Translations under genes and position numbers: made by a program
Part shown: positions 42,417-51,680 of the stretch, in pieces
Numbering within the stretch: position 1 is the stretch's first letter
Layout of the letters: each line of letters opens with the position of its first letter
The notes under the pieces: model-generated
Database searches by the model: none
Told to the model about the DNA's origin: nothing
What the model saw: only the letters and a program-made list of their open reading frames with translations
NCBI RefSeq assembly: GCF_048268305.1
Contig: NZ_JBLWVT010000004.1
Span: forward strand, 1-64,000
Length of the DNA stretch: 64,000 bases
Origin: Pseudodonghicola sp048268305
GTDB taxonomy: Bacteria; Pseudomonadota; Alphaproteobacteria; Rhodobacterales; Rhodobacteraceae
Direction of reading: 5' to 3'

Positions 42417-43366
42417 CAGGCGGGCTCCCTCAACACACGCGGAACCTTGAATTCCACGTTCTCCACAGCGGTCTCGACGGTTTGGATGGTCACGTCATAG
42501 CGGGCGCGGAAGGCGTCGATCACCTCGTTCACCAGCACTTCCGGGGCCGAGGCGCCGGCGGTGATGCCGACGCTGGCGATCCCGTCGAGCGCCCGCCAGT
42601 CGATGTTTTCGGCCCGCTGCACCAGTTGTGAATAACGGCAGCCGTTCTTGGCGCCGACCTCGACCAGACGGCGGGAGTTCGATGAATTCGGCGCGCCAAC
42701 CACCAGCAGCGCGTCGCATTTCTGCGCCATCGCCTTTACCGCCTCCTGACGGTTGGTGGTGGCATAGCAGATGTCTTCCTTGTGCGGCCCGACGATCGCC
42801 GGAAATCGTGCGCGCAGGGCGGCGACGATCTCGGCGGTGTCGTCGATGCTGAGCGTGGTCTGGGTGACATAGGCCAGCTTTTCGGGATCGCGCACCTCGA
42901 CCTTGGCCACATCGGCCGGGGTCTCGACCAGCAGCACCTCGCCCTCGGGCAATTGGCCCATGGTGCCGATCGTCTCGGGGTGGCCGGCATGGCCGATCAT
43001 GATCATCTGCAGCCCGTTGTCGGAATGGCGCTGCGCCTCGATATGCACCTTGGAGACCAGCGGGCAGGTTGCGTCGACATAGACCATCTGCCGCCGCGCG
43101 GCCTCGGCCGGAATTGCCTTGGGCACGCCATGGGCGGAAAAGATCACCGGGCGATCCTCGGGGCAGTCCTCCAGTTCCTCGACGAAGACGGCGCCCTTGG
43201 CGCGCAGCCCGTCGACGACGAACTTGTTGTGCACGATCTCATGGCGGACAAAAACCGGGGCGCCCCATTTCTCCAGCGCCATCTCGACGATCTTGATGGC
43301 CCGGTCGACACCGGCGCAGAACCCGCGCGGCGCGGCGAGATAGAGGATCAGGGGCGGTTTGGTCAT
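42416..43366 (-). CDS. ispH: 4-hydroxy-3-methylbut-2-enyl diphosphate reductase
   Basis: A 316-residue [4Fe-4S] enzyme (LytB) that makes IPP and DMAPP in the final step of the MEP isoprenoid pathway. The three cluster cysteines are in RGFCAGVDRAI, VDATCPLVSKVH and KMAQKCDALLVVGAPNSSNSRRLVE-like region; FSAHGVP and the catalytic Glu region TQTTLSIDDT are also present. The start at 43366 is the ATG directly before PPLILYLAAPRGFC; an open frame continues upstream without similarity. First gene of the five-gene operon. Confidence 0.95.
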   Translation of the reverse strand: MTKPPLILYLAAPRGFCAGVDRAIKIVEMALEKWGAPVFVRHEIVHNKFVVDGLRAKGAVFVEELEDCPEDRPVIFSAHGVPKAIPAEAARRQMVYVDATCPLVSKVHIEAQRHSDNGLQMIMIGHAGHPETIGTMGQLPEGEVLLVETPADVAKVEVRDPEKLAYVTQTTLSIDDTAEIVAALRARFPAIVGPHKEDICYATTNRQEAVKAMAQKCDALLVVGAPNSSNSRRLVEVGAKNGCRYSQLVQRAENIDWRALDGIASVGITAGASAPEVLVNEVIDAFRARYDVTIQTVETAVENVEFKVPRVLREPA

Positions 43367-43495
43367 GTCGCGGTCTCCTTGCGCCCTGAGAGGTAGAGCG
43401 TTGCGGCGCGATGGTCCAGTGCGGGCAATTGCTCTCGGCCCGCAAGGCGGATGCCCTCGGGGAACGCCGGTATCTGGAGGTCCGGAAACCGGTGT

Positions 43496-43530
43496 CAGAG
43501 GCCTTTTGGCGATGGCTACAAAAGCCTCTG
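43496..43530. terminator. Hairpin between the NYN gene and ispH
   Basis: CAGAGGCCTTTTG (43496-43508) pairs with CAAAAGCCTCTG (43519-43530) with one bulged base and a 10-base loop, in the 265-bp gap upstream of ispH. No open frame or other element stands out in this gap. It probably terminates the upstream minus-strand gene, with T bases in the stem. Confidence 0.45.
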
Positions 43531-43631
43531 GTCCGGAGACTACCCCGTCGGGCAAAACCTGCGCCGGGTGAGGGCGATCAGGTCTCTCTTATGGTGCACG
43601 GTGCGGGCTGGCGTGACCCGCCTCGGGCGTT

Positions 43632-44207
43632 TTACTGCTCGCCGACATAGGCGACGTTGCGGCTGTCGCTATGCGTCTCACGCGGGGGGCGGCCGATCAC
43701 GTCCTTCAGCTCTTCCAGCTCGATGAAATTATCGGCCTGGCGTCGCAGTTCGTCCGAGATCATCGGCGGTTGGCTGCGGATGGTCGAGACCACCGAAACG
43801 CGAACGCCCTGACGTTGAAGGCTGGCCACCAGCGGTCGGAAGTCCCCATCTCCCGAGAACAGCACGATATGATCCACCCGGGGCGCCAGTTCCATCGCGT
43901 CCACGGTCAGTTCGATATCCATGTTGCCCTTGACCTTCCGCCGGCCCATGCTGTCGGTGTATTCCTTGGCCGGCTTGGTCACCATGGTGAAGCCATTGTA
44001 GTGCAACCAATCCACCAGCGGGCGGATCGGCGAATACTCGTCATTCTCAAGCAGGGCGGTATAGTAAAAGGCACGCAGCAACTTGCCACGCCGCATGAAT
44101 TCCTGGCGCAACAATTTGTAGTCGATGTCGAATCCCAGAGCCTTCGCCGCGGCATAAAGATTCGATCCATCGATGAACAGCGCGAGCCGTTCGTCTTTGT
44201 AAAACAT
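43632..44207 (-). CDS. NYN-domain protein, LabA/DUF88 family, probable ribonuclease
   Basis: A 191-residue PIN-like NYN protein: LALFIDGSNLYAAAKALGFDIDYKLL, NMDIELTVDAMELA and HIVLFSGDGDFRPLVASLQRQGVRVSVVST supply the acidic metal-binding residues of the family. Relatives include LabA of cyanobacteria and proteins thought to cleave RNA. Target unknown. The start at 44207 follows AAGGA and matches where family members begin. Confidence 0.85.
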   Translation of the reverse strand: MFYKDERLALFIDGSNLYAAAKALGFDIDYKLLRQEFMRRGKLLRAFYYTALLENDEYSPIRPLVDWLHYNGFTMVTKPAKEYTDSMGRRKVKGNMDIELTVDAMELAPRVDHIVLFSGDGDFRPLVASLQRQGVRVSVVSTIRSQPPMISDELRRQADNFIELEELKDVIGRPPRETHSDSRNVAYVGEQ

Positions 44208-44343
44208 CAAAATGTCCTTCCGGTGTGACCATTTCGCCGTGGCGTTCCGTGAGTGAGTGATTAAATCTGGCAAAATGGTGTTACCAAAATAGGAGAATTC
44301 GGGTGTACCGCAAGGCCCGTGACAGCAGGGAAGCCCTGCAAAT

Positions 44344-44913
44344 ATGACTGAATTTCGGTCAGAAGCATTGATTGCGCTGGGCGCGAACCTATCTTCAGGG
44401 GCCGGATCACCTTCCGAAACCCTGGTTCAGGCCATCTCGGCGCTGCCGGCGGAGGGTATGGTGATTCGCGCCGTCAGCCGGTTCTATGCCACTCCCTGTT
44501 TCCCGCCGGGGGCGGGGCCAGACTATGTCAATGCGGTCATTAAAGTTAAAACCAATCTGACGCCCGAGCAGCTTCTCGCTGCGCTGCATCGGGTCGAGCA
44601 GCGGTTCGGACGCGAGCGGCAGGAACGCTGGGGTATGCGGACCTTGGATTTGGATCTGCTGGCGATGGACGATCTGGTATTGCCCGATCCTGAGACGCAG
44701 TCGCGCTGGCGCAGGCTGCCGGCAGAGGAGCAGCGCCGTCTGGTGCCGGAGGAGCTGATCTTGCCACATCCGCGTCTGCAGGATCGCGGATTCGTCTTGG
44801 CGCCGCTGGTGGATATTGCGCCCGGCTGGCGTCATCCGCTGCTGGGACGCACCGCGGCCGAGCTGCTGGCGGCGTTGCCGGCGGCCGAACTGGCCGGGGT
44901 CACGCCAATCTGA
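44344..44913 (+). CDS. folK: 2-amino-4-hydroxy-6-hydroxymethyldihydropteridine pyrophosphokinase
   Basis: A 189-residue HPPK of folate synthesis, transferring pyrophosphate from ATP to the hydroxymethyl pterin. Signature elements are ALGANLSS, AVSRFYATPCFPPGAGPDYVNAVI and RWGMRTLDLDLLAMDD with the Mg-binding Asp pair. It is divergent from the NYN gene and lies about 95 bp upstream of rpoZ. Confidence 0.95.
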   Translation: MTEFRSEALIALGANLSSGAGSPSETLVQAISALPAEGMVIRAVSRFYATPCFPPGAGPDYVNAVIKVKTNLTPEQLLAALHRVEQRFGRERQERWGMRTLDLDLLAMDDLVLPDPETQSRWRRLPAEEQRRLVPEELILPHPRLQDRGFVLAPLVDIAPGWRHPLLGRTAAELLAALPAAELAGVTPI

Positions 44914-44936
44914 CCCTTGATTTTCTGGATATCGGC

Positions 44937-44965
44937 TTGTCAAGGGACGGATTCGCCATTACAAA
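44937..44965 (+). promoter_or_regulatory. Candidate sigma-70-type promoter for rpoZ-rsh
   Basis: TTGTCA (44937-44942) and TACAAA (44960-44965) are separated by 17 bp, and the rpoZ ATG follows 42 bp later. Five of six -35 bases match the consensus; the -10 match is weaker. Confidence 0.45.
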
Positions 44966-45007
44966 GCACCGCTCCGGACCCAAACTGCATTTATTGGAGA
45001 TCTCCCC

Positions 45008-45361
45008 ATGGCCCGCGTAACGGTCGAAGACTGCGTTGACAAGGTTCCGAACCGGTTCGAGCTGGTGATGCTGGCGGCACATCGTGCCCGTGAGATCTCT
45101 GCCGGGGCGGGGATTACTATTGACCGCGACAACGACAAGAACCCCGTCGTTGCCCTGCGAGAGATTGCCGAGGAGACCCAGAGCGCCGACGAACTGCGTG
45201 AGCGGCTGATCGAGTCGAACCAGACTCAGATCGAGGTCGACGAACCCGAAGAGGATTCGATGGCGCTGTTGATGGGGGCCGAAGCCGACAAGCCGGCCGA
45301 GGATGATCTGACCGAGGAAATGCTGCTCCGCAAGCTGATGGAGGCTCAGGGGCAGGGCTGA
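45008..45361 (+). CDS. rpoZ: RNA polymerase omega subunit
   Basis: A 117-residue omega subunit that assists RNA polymerase assembly and contributes to a ppGpp-binding site in proteobacteria. It begins MARVTVEDCVDKVPNRFELVMLAAHRAREISAG, as expected, and ends in an acidic tail. GGAGA lies seven bases before the ATG. It precedes the (p)ppGpp synthetase gene, a common and functionally logical pairing. Confidence 0.96.
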   Translation: MARVTVEDCVDKVPNRFELVMLAAHRAREISAGAGITIDRDNDKNPVVALREIAEETQSADELRERLIESNQTQIEVDEPEEDSMALLMGAEADKPAEDDLTEEMLLRKLMEAQGQG

Positions 45362-45385
45362 CCTCGGAATGAGGATGCGGACGAA

Positions 45386-47518
45386 ATGATATCGGCTGAA
45401 GATCTGATTGCGCTGGTCCGCAACTACAATCCGAAAACCAATGTTGAGAAGATCACTGCCGCCTATGAGTATGGGCGGCAGATGCACGAGGGGCAGTTCC
45501 GCCGCTCGGGCGAGCCCTATTTCAGCCACCCGGTGGCGGTGGCGGCGATCCTGACCGAACAGCGGTTGGACGATGCCACCATCATCACCGCGCTGCTGCA
45601 CGACACCATCGAGGATACCAAGGCCAGCAAGGCCGAGGTGGCCGCGCGCTTCGGCAACGAGGTGGCGATGCTGGTCGACGGGGTCACCAAGCTGACCAAC
45701 CTGCAGCTGTCCAGCCTCGAGACCAAGCAGGCCGAAAACTTCCGCAAGCTGTTCATGGCGATGTCCAAGGATCTGCGGGTGATCCTGGTCAAGCTGGCCG
45801 ACCGTCTGCACAACATGCGCACCATCAAGGCGATGAAGCCGGAAAAGCAGGTGCAGAAGGCGCGCGAGACGATGGATATCTTCGCGCCGCTGGCTGGCCG
45901 CATGGGCATGCAGTGGATGCGCGAGGAGCTGGAGGATCTGGCCTTCCGCGTGCTGAATCCCGAAGGCCGCCAGTCGATCATCCGCCGCTTCATCATGCTG
46001 CAGCGCGAGACCGGCGACGTGATCCACCGGATCACCGGCGACATGCGGTTCGAGCTGGAGAAGGCCGGGATCGAGGCCGAGGTCTTCGGCCGTGCCAAGA
46101 AACCCTATTCGATCTGGCGCAAGATGCAGGAGAAGAACCAGGGCTTTTCCCGGCTCTCGGATATCTACGGTTTCCGCATCATCACCCAGAGCGAGGAAGA
46201 CTGTTACCGCACGCTGGGGATCATCCACCAGCGCTGGCGCGCGGTGCCGGGGCGGTTCAAGGATTACATCAGCCAGCCGAAATCGAACGGCTATCGGTCG
46301 ATCCACACCACCGTGTCGGGGCGCGACGGCAAGCGCGTCGAGGTGCAGATCCGCACCCGGCAGATGCATGACGTCGCCGAAACCGGGGTGGCGGCGCATT
46401 GGTCCTATCGTGACGGTGTGCGGTCTGAGAACCCCTTTGCGGTCGATCCGGCCAAATGGATCGCCTCGCTGACCGAGCAGTTCACGGCCGAGGACGATCA
46501 CGAGGATTTCCTCGAGGCCGTCAAGCTCGAGATGTATTCGGATCAGGTGTTCTGCTTCACGCCGAAGGGCGATGTGGTCAAGCTGCCGCGCGGGGCGACG
46601 CCGATCGACTATGCCTATGCGATCCACACCCGCATCGGGCACGCCTGCGTCGGCGCCAAGGTCGATGGCATCCGGGTGCCGCTCTGGACCCGTCTCAAGA
46701 ACGGCCAGTCGGTCGAGATCATCACCGCCGAAGGCCAGATGCCGCAGGTGAGCTGGCTTGAGATCGCCACCACCGGCAAGGCGCGCACCGCGATCCGCCG
46801 GGCCCTGCGCGAGCTGGACCGCGGCCGTTTCATCAAGCTGGGGCAGGAGCTGGCGCGCTCTGCCTTCGATCACGTCGGCCGCAAGGCGACCGACAAGGCG
46901 CTGGACACCGCGGCGCGGCATCTGCGGCTGAAGGATCGCGACGAATTGCTGGCGCGGCTCGGCAGCGCCGAGCTGACCGCGCATGACGTGGTGCAGGCGG
47001 TCTATCCGGAGCTGATCCGCGACGAGGGCGATCAGGTCTCGCCGCGCCGGGCGGTCGTGGGGCTGGAGGCGGGGCAGAGCTTTGAACGCGCGCCCTGCTG
47101 TCAGCCGCTGCCGGGCGAACGGATCGTCGGCATCACCTATCGCGGCAAGGGCGTGGTGGTGCATACCATCGACTGCAACCGGCTGAGCGAATTCGAGGAT
47201 CAGCCGGATCGCTGGGTCGATCTGCACTGGCACACCGGCACCCACCCTGCCGCCTATGGGGTGACGCTGGATCTGACCATCGGCAACGACGCCGGGGTGC
47301 TCGGGCGCATTTGCACGTTGATCGGTGAGAAGAAGGCCAATATCAGCAATCTTGTATTTGTGGATCGCAAACCCGATTTCTATCGTCTGTTGGTGGATGT
47401 TGAATTGCGTGACGTCGAGCAGTTGCATTCGCTGATGCTGGCGCTTGAGGCGGAAAGCGACGTTGCCGCGCTGGAGCGGTATCGGGAAAAGCCGCCGATC
47501 CGCAGCATCATGAGCTGA
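45386..47518 (+). CDS. rsh: Bifunctional (p)ppGpp synthetase/hydrolase (RelA/SpoT homologue)
   Basis: A 710-residue Rsh. Domains in order: HD hydrolase (SHPVAVAAIL, ALLHDTIEDT, about residues 30-170), synthetase (GFRIITQSEEDCYRTLG, PKSNGYRSIHTTVSG, about 235-350), TGS (FCFTPKGDVVKLPRGATPIDYAYAIH, about 385-445) and C-terminal ACT (about 630-705). Intact HD and synthetase motifs suggest both making and degrading the alarmone, as is usual where alphaproteobacteria have a single long Rsh. Confidence 0.95.
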   Translation: MISAEDLIALVRNYNPKTNVEKITAAYEYGRQMHEGQFRRSGEPYFSHPVAVAAILTEQRLDDATIITALLHDTIEDTKASKAEVAARFGNEVAMLVDGVTKLTNLQLSSLETKQAENFRKLFMAMSKDLRVILVKLADRLHNMRTIKAMKPEKQVQKARETMDIFAPLAGRMGMQWMREELEDLAFRVLNPEGRQSIIRRFIMLQRETGDVIHRITGDMRFELEKAGIEAEVFGRAKKPYSIWRKMQEKNQGFSRLSDIYGFRIITQSEEDCYRTLGIIHQRWRAVPGRFKDYISQPKSNGYRSIHTTVSGRDGKRVEVQIRTRQMHDVAETGVAAHWSYRDGVRSENPFAVDPAKWIASLTEQFTAEDDHEDFLEAVKLEMYSDQVFCFTPKGDVVKLPRGATPIDYAYAIHTRIGHACVGAKVDGIRVPLWTRLKNGQSVEIITAEGQMPQVSWLEIATTGKARTAIRRALRELDRGRFIKLGQELARSAFDHVGRKATDKALDTAARHLRLKDRDELLARLGSAELTAHDVVQAVYPELIRDEGDQVSPRRAVVGLEAGQSFERAPCCQPLPGERIVGITYRGKGVVVHTIDCNRLSEFEDQPDRWVDLHWHTGTHPAAYGVTLDLTIGNDAGVLGRICTLIGEKKANISNLVFVDRKPDFYRLLVDVELRDVEQLHSLMLALEAESDVAALERYREKPPIRSIMS

Positions 47519-47555
47519 CGCCAGAGGGCAAGAACGCAAAAGGAGGACGACGCCG

Positions 47556-48212
47556 TTGGTTTTCAAACGCCGGGATCGCCGTTCTCTGTTTCAGATCCTG
47601 ACAGAGATAATCTATCCGCGCGGCGGCTGGGGGCGGGCGTTTCTCTATGTCCAGCACCGGGTGCGACGGCTGCCCGATACACCCGAGCGCATCGCGCGCG
47701 GCATCTGGGCCGGGGTCTTCACCACCTTCACGCCGTTCTACGGGCTGCATTTCGTGGTGGCCTTCCTGCTTGCGCGGATGGTCCGGGGCAATATCCTGGC
47801 GGCGTTGTCGGGCACCTTCTTCGGCAATCCGCTGACCTATGTGCCGATCGGGATCATCTCGTTGAAGACCGGGTATTTCCTGCTGGGCACCCGGTTCGAC
47901 GAGGGGCGACACCGCAGTTTCTTCGGCAAGTTTGCCGATGCCAGCCGCGATCTGAAGGACAATATCATCGCGCTGTTCACCGGTGGCCATCCCAATTGGG
48001 AAGGGCTGCAGGTGTTCTATCACGAGATCTTCTTTCCCTATATGATCGGCGGGCTGCTGCCCGGGATCGTCGCGGGCACCATCGCCTATTTCCTCAGCGT
48101 GCCGGTGATCCGCGCCTACCAGAGCCGGCGCCGGGCCAAGATCAAGGCCAAGTTCGACGCCATCAAGAAAAAGGCGCAGGCAGAGGCTGACCTTGCCGCC
48201 AAGGCGGATTAG
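47556..48212 (+). CDS. DUF2062 membrane protein
   Basis: A 218-residue protein with the DUF2062 core: SPERIARGI-like PDTPERIARGIWAGVFTTFTPFYGLHF, a second membrane segment with NPLTYVPIGIISLKTGYFLLG, a third near residue 165-190, and a basic C-terminal tail. Function unknown; Rhodobacterales commonly have it between rsh and pdxJ. The start is TTG at 47556, with AGGAGG nine bases upstream; no ATG or GTG fits. Confidence 0.8.
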   Translation: MVFKRRDRRSLFQILTEIIYPRGGWGRAFLYVQHRVRRLPDTPERIARGIWAGVFTTFTPFYGLHFVVAFLLARMVRGNILAALSGTFFGNPLTYVPIGIISLKTGYFLLGTRFDEGRHRSFFGKFADASRDLKDNIIALFTGGHPNWEGLQVFYHEIFFPYMIGGLLPGIVAGTIAYFLSVPVIRAYQSRRRAKIKAKFDAIKKKAQAEADLAAKAD

Positions 48213-48248
48213 TGTCGGCGCGACTCGTCTGCCAAGGATCCCCAAGCC

Positions 48249-48995
48249 ATGACCGTTCCTCCCCTGCGTCTGGGCGTCAATATCGACCATGTGGCCACCG
48301 TGCGGAACGCCCGCGGCGGCGCCTATCCCGATCCGCTGCGCGCCGCCAAGCTGGCCGAGGCCGCCGGTGCTGATGGCATCACCGCGCATCTGCGCGAAGA
48401 TCGCCGCCATATCGTCGACGCCGATATCGAGGCCCTGGTCGGTGGGTTGCGCGTGCCCCTGAACTTCGAAATGGCCGCCACGGCCGAAATGCAGGCGATC
48501 GCGTTGCGGCATCGTCCGCATGCCGTCTGCATCGTGCCCGAGAAGCGCGAGGAGCGCACCACCGAGGGCGGGCTCGAGGTCGCGGGCGATCAGAACCACC
48601 TGGCCGATTTCATCGCGCCCCTGCGTGATGCCGGGTGTCGGGTGTCGCTGTTCATCGGTGCCGATCCGGCGCAGATCGAGGCTTCGGCCCGCATCGGCGC
48701 CGCGGTGGTGGAGCTGCACACCGGCGCCTATTGCGATTTCCATGCCGAGGGCCGGTTCGACGAGCGTGACGAGGAGCTGGAGCGCCTGCGCGCGGCGGCG
48801 ACCCTGGCCCATTCTCTGGGGCTCGAGGTGCACGCCGGCCACGGGTTGACCTATGACACCGTCGCCCCGATTGCCGCCATGGCAGAGGTGCGGGAACTGA
48901 ACATCGGTCATTTCCTGATCGGCGAGGCGATCTTTCGTGGCCTCGATCCGGCGATCCGCGAGATGCGCCGCCTGATGGACGAGGCGCGGGGATGA
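48249..48995 (+). CDS. pdxJ: Pyridoxine 5'-phosphate synthase
   Basis: A 248-residue TIM-barrel enzyme making pyridoxine phosphate from aminoacetone phosphate and deoxyxylulose phosphate, the last ring-closing step of vitamin B6 synthesis. LGVNIDHVATVRNARGGAYPDPLRAA, HLREDRRHI and ELHTGAYCDF are family signatures. It lies upstream of acpS, as in E. coli and many other bacteria. Confidence 0.96.
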   Translation: MTVPPLRLGVNIDHVATVRNARGGAYPDPLRAAKLAEAAGADGITAHLREDRRHIVDADIEALVGGLRVPLNFEMAATAEMQAIALRHRPHAVCIVPEKREERTTEGGLEVAGDQNHLADFIAPLRDAGCRVSLFIGADPAQIEASARIGAAVVELHTGAYCDFHAEGRFDERDEELERLRAAATLAHSLGLEVHAGHGLTYDTVAPIAAMAEVRELNIGHFLIGEAIFRGLDPAIREMRRLMDEARG

Positions 48996-49056
48996 TGCCG
49001 GGCGCAAATTTCTTGCAAGAGATTTGCCCGGGATTTTGCAGAATTCCGGCGCGCGC

Positions 49057-49479
49057 ATGATCCTCGGCATCGGCACCGATCTGGCCAATATCGACCGGGT
49101 GGCCCGTACGTTGGAGCGGTTTGGCGACCGCTTCCGCAATCGCGTCTTCACCGAGGTGGAGCAGCGCAAGGCCGAGCGGCGCCGTGACGTCGCGGGCACC
49201 TATGCCAAGCGTTGGGCGGCGAAGGAAGCATGCTCCAAGGCTTTGGGCACCGGGCTGCGCATGGGCATCTCGTGGCGCGACATGGCGGTCAGCAATCTGC
49301 GCACCGGCCAGCCGGTGATGCAGGTGACCGGCTGGGCCGCCGAGCGTCTGGCCCAGATGACACCGCCGGGGCATGAGGCGATCATTCACGTAACTTTGAC
49401 CGACGATCACCCCTGGGCACAGGCCTTCGTGGTGATAGAGGCGCGGCCATTGGCCGAAACCCGGGCCACGCAAGCTTGA
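49057..49479 (+). CDS. acpS: Holo-[acyl-carrier-protein] synthase
   Basis: A 140-residue phosphopantetheinyl transferase that activates acyl carrier protein. MILGIGTDLANIDRVART contains the first Mg-binding Asp, and RWAAKEACSKALG the second acidic residue and Lys. The ATG at 49057 gives the standard start; an open frame 33 bases longer is unlikely. Confidence 0.94.
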   Translation: MILGIGTDLANIDRVARTLERFGDRFRNRVFTEVEQRKAERRRDVAGTYAKRWAAKEACSKALGTGLRMGISWRDMAVSNLRTGQPVMQVTGWAAERLAQMTPPGHEAIIHVTLTDDHPWAQAFVVIEARPLAETRATQA

Positions 49480-49537
49480 CTTACCCCCGCCGGCCCCGCA
49501 AGAACGCCCACGACACGCCTGTGGAACGGAGGGCCTG

Positions 49538-50374
49538 ATGGCCAAGAAAGCAAAAAGCGGCAACGCGTTCTGGGAAACGATCAAGACCATCGTTTACGCC
49601 CTGCTGATCGCCGGCGTCTTCCGCACCCTGTTCTTCCAGCCGTTCTGGATCCCCTCGGGCTCGATGAAGGACACGCTGCTGATCGGCGATTTCCTCTTCG
49701 TCAACAAGATGGCCTATGGCTATTCCTATGCCTCCTGCCCATCGATCCGGATTCCGGCCATCGGCATCAACCTCGAGGCTGAAAAGCTCTGCGGTTTCCT
49801 CAAGGGCAAGGACGGCCGGCTTATGGGCTCTGCCCCCGAACGCGGCGATGTGGTGGTGTTCCGTCATCCGGTGACGGGTGCGGATTTCATCAAGCGTCTG
49901 ATCGGCCTGCCGGGCGATCGCGTCCAGGTGATCGACGGGGTGCTGAACATCAACGGCGAACCGGTCAAGCTGGAGGATGCGGGCTATTTCGAGGAGATCT
50001 CGGAACCGCAGGGGCCGCAAGGCTATCGGCCGCGCTGTGAAAACGGCCCGGTCGGCGAGGGCGGAGCCTGTCTGAAATCGCGTCAGATCGAAACCCTGCC
50101 GAACGGCGTGCGCCACGACATCCTGAATATCGACGATCAGGGATCGGATCACACTGGCGTCTATACGGTGCCCGAAGGTTATTACTTCTTCATGGGCGAC
50201 AACCGCGACAACTCGGCCGACAGCCGGTTGCCGCAGGCCGCGGGCGGCGTCGGCTTCGTGCCGGCCGAAAACCTGGTCGGCCGCGCCGATCGCATCATGT
50301 TCTCTTCCGCCGGACGGTCGATGCTGTTCTTCTGGACCTGGCGCGGCGATCGCTTCTTCAAGGCGATCGAGTGA
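49538..50374 (+). CDS. lepB: Signal peptidase I
   Basis: A 278-residue inner-membrane protease removing Sec and Tat signal peptides. One N-terminal span (about residues 15-35) precedes the nucleophile Ser42 in IPSGSMKDTLLIGDFLFV, the general-base Lys119 in FIKRLIGLPGDRV and the MGDNRDNSADSR box. A Cys pair (ASCPSIRIP, EKLCGFL) may form a periplasmic disulfide. It overlaps rnc (GTGA). Confidence 0.95.
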   Translation: MAKKAKSGNAFWETIKTIVYALLIAGVFRTLFFQPFWIPSGSMKDTLLIGDFLFVNKMAYGYSYASCPSIRIPAIGINLEAEKLCGFLKGKDGRLMGSAPERGDVVVFRHPVTGADFIKRLIGLPGDRVQVIDGVLNINGEPVKLEDAGYFEEISEPQGPQGYRPRCENGPVGEGGACLKSRQIETLPNGVRHDILNIDDQGSDHTGVYTVPEGYYFFMGDNRDNSADSRLPQAAGGVGFVPAENLVGRADRIMFSSAGRSMLFFWTWRGDRFFKAIE

Positions 50375-51057
50375 AACTCGCGGTGGATCTGCAGGCGTTC
50401 GAAGATCGGATCGGGCATCATTTTGCCCGACCCGAGTTTCTGGTGCGCGCGCTGACCCATGGGTCGGTCTCCTCGCCGACGCGGGCTGACAACCAGCGGC
50501 TGGAGTTTCTGGGCGATCGGGTGCTGGGGCTGGTGATGGCCGAGGCCCTGCTGAAAAGCGACACCTCGGCGAGCGAAGGCCAGCTGGCGCCGCGCTTCAA
50601 CGCGCTGGTCCGCAAGGAGGCCTGCGCCGAGGTCGCGCGCGAGATCGACCTGGGCGCGGTGCTGAAGCTCGGTCGGTCGGAAATGATGTCGGGCGGGCGG
50701 CGCAAACAGGCGCTTCTGGGCGATGCGATGGAGGCGGTGATTGCCGCGGTCTATCGCGATGCGGGCTTTGAGGTCGCCCGGGCGATGATCCTGCGGCTCT
50801 GGGGCAAGCGGATCACCACGGTCGAGGCCGATGCCCGCGACGCCAAGACGGTGTTGCAGGAATGGGCCCAGGCCCGTGGGCTGCAACCGCCGAAATACAG
50901 CCAGATCAAACGCTCCGGCCCAGATCACGCGCCGGAATTCACCATCGAGGCGCAACTGTCGACCGGAGGGACGGCGCAGGCCACCGCCGGATCGAAACGC
51001 CAGGCCGAGCAATCCGCCGCCAAGGCGCTGCTGGATCAGGTCGGCGGCGCCGACTGA
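50371..51057 (+). CDS. rnc: Ribonuclease III
   Basis: A 228-residue double-strand-specific RNase that processes rRNA and other RNAs. The signature NQRLEFLGDRVLGLVMAEALL and the later GDAMEAVIAAVYRDAGF hold the catalytic acids; a double-stranded RNA-binding domain occupies about residues 155-225. The GTG start overlaps the lepB stop. It is followed by era except for an inserted gene on the other strand. Confidence 0.95.
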   Translation: MKLAVDLQAFEDRIGHHFARPEFLVRALTHGSVSSPTRADNQRLEFLGDRVLGLVMAEALLKSDTSASEGQLAPRFNALVRKEACAEVAREIDLGAVLKLGRSEMMSGGRRKQALLGDAMEAVIAAVYRDAGFEVARAMILRLWGKRITTVEADARDAKTVLQEWAQARGLQPPKYSQIKRSGPDHAPEFTIEAQLSTGGTAQATAGSKRQAEQSAAKALLDQVGGAD

Positions 51058-51108
51058 GACGAGAGGCGCCGCGGCGGGATTTCCTCCGCCACGGCGCCAA
51101 CCTGCATT

Positions 51109-51501
51109 TTAGGCCGGCCGATAGACCGCGCAGAGCTTGTGCCCATCGGGATCGCGGACATAGGCCAGGAACAGCCCGGTTCCTTCCGCGCCACGCCAGC
51201 CCGGCGCATCCTCGATCGACAGGCCGCCCTGCTGCACGGCGGTGTCGTGGAAGTCGAGCACCTGTTCAGGCGAGCTGCACTTGAAGGCAATGGTTCCGCC
51301 ATTGGCCACCGTGGCCGGCTCATCATTGACCGGCTGGGTGATCATCAGAACGCCTTCGGGGCTCCGATAGAACAGCCGGTGATGGCCCTTGGCGTTTTGA
51401 TTGCGGATCGCCTCGCCGACCCCGAGAACGGCCAGCACAGCATTATAGAACTGCTCCGACGCGTCGATGTCGTTCGATCCGATGGCAAGGTGGTTGAACA
51501 T
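51109..51501 (-). CDS. VOC-family (glyoxalase-like) protein
   Basis: A 130-residue single vicinal-oxygen-chelate domain: MFNHLAIGSNDIDASEQFYNAVLAVLG at the start and LFLAYVRDPDGHKLCAVYRPA at the end, with candidate metal ligands His4 and a C-terminal-half acidic residue. The family includes lyases, dioxygenases and resistance proteins, and the substrate is unknown. It lies alone on the minus strand inside the otherwise co-directional rnc-era region. Confidence 0.8.
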   Translation of the reverse strand: MFNHLAIGSNDIDASEQFYNAVLAVLGVGEAIRNQNAKGHHRLFYRSPEGVLMITQPVNDEPATVANGGTIAFKCSSPEQVLDFHDTAVQQGGLSIEDAPGWRGAEGTGLFLAYVRDPDGHKLCAVYRPA

Positions 51502-51680
51502 TTTGGCCCTGTTTGGATTGTTTCGGCGCATATCTTAGCCCGCCCCCGGCGACGGTTCCAGCCGCGATGGAGGGGAAAGCCTTTGCGCGCGGGCAGTGGC
51601 GGTCCGCTCTGCCCTTGTTCCGCTCTGGCCATTGGTCCTATGATCCTCTATCCGGAGGCACGCTCAACCAGAGGATCCCC

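Noticed and set aside
44900..47566. An 888-codon minus-strand frame covering rsh and rpoZ
   Set aside because: Shadow of two genes with strong family matches on the plus strand; the His/Leu/Asp/Gly composition is typical of antisense translation in GC-rich DNA.
51109..51501. The minus-strand VOC gene between rnc and era as a sign of recent horizontal insertion
   Set aside because: Its base composition matches the surroundings and no flanking repeats or mobile genes are seen, so an old local rearrangement is as likely.
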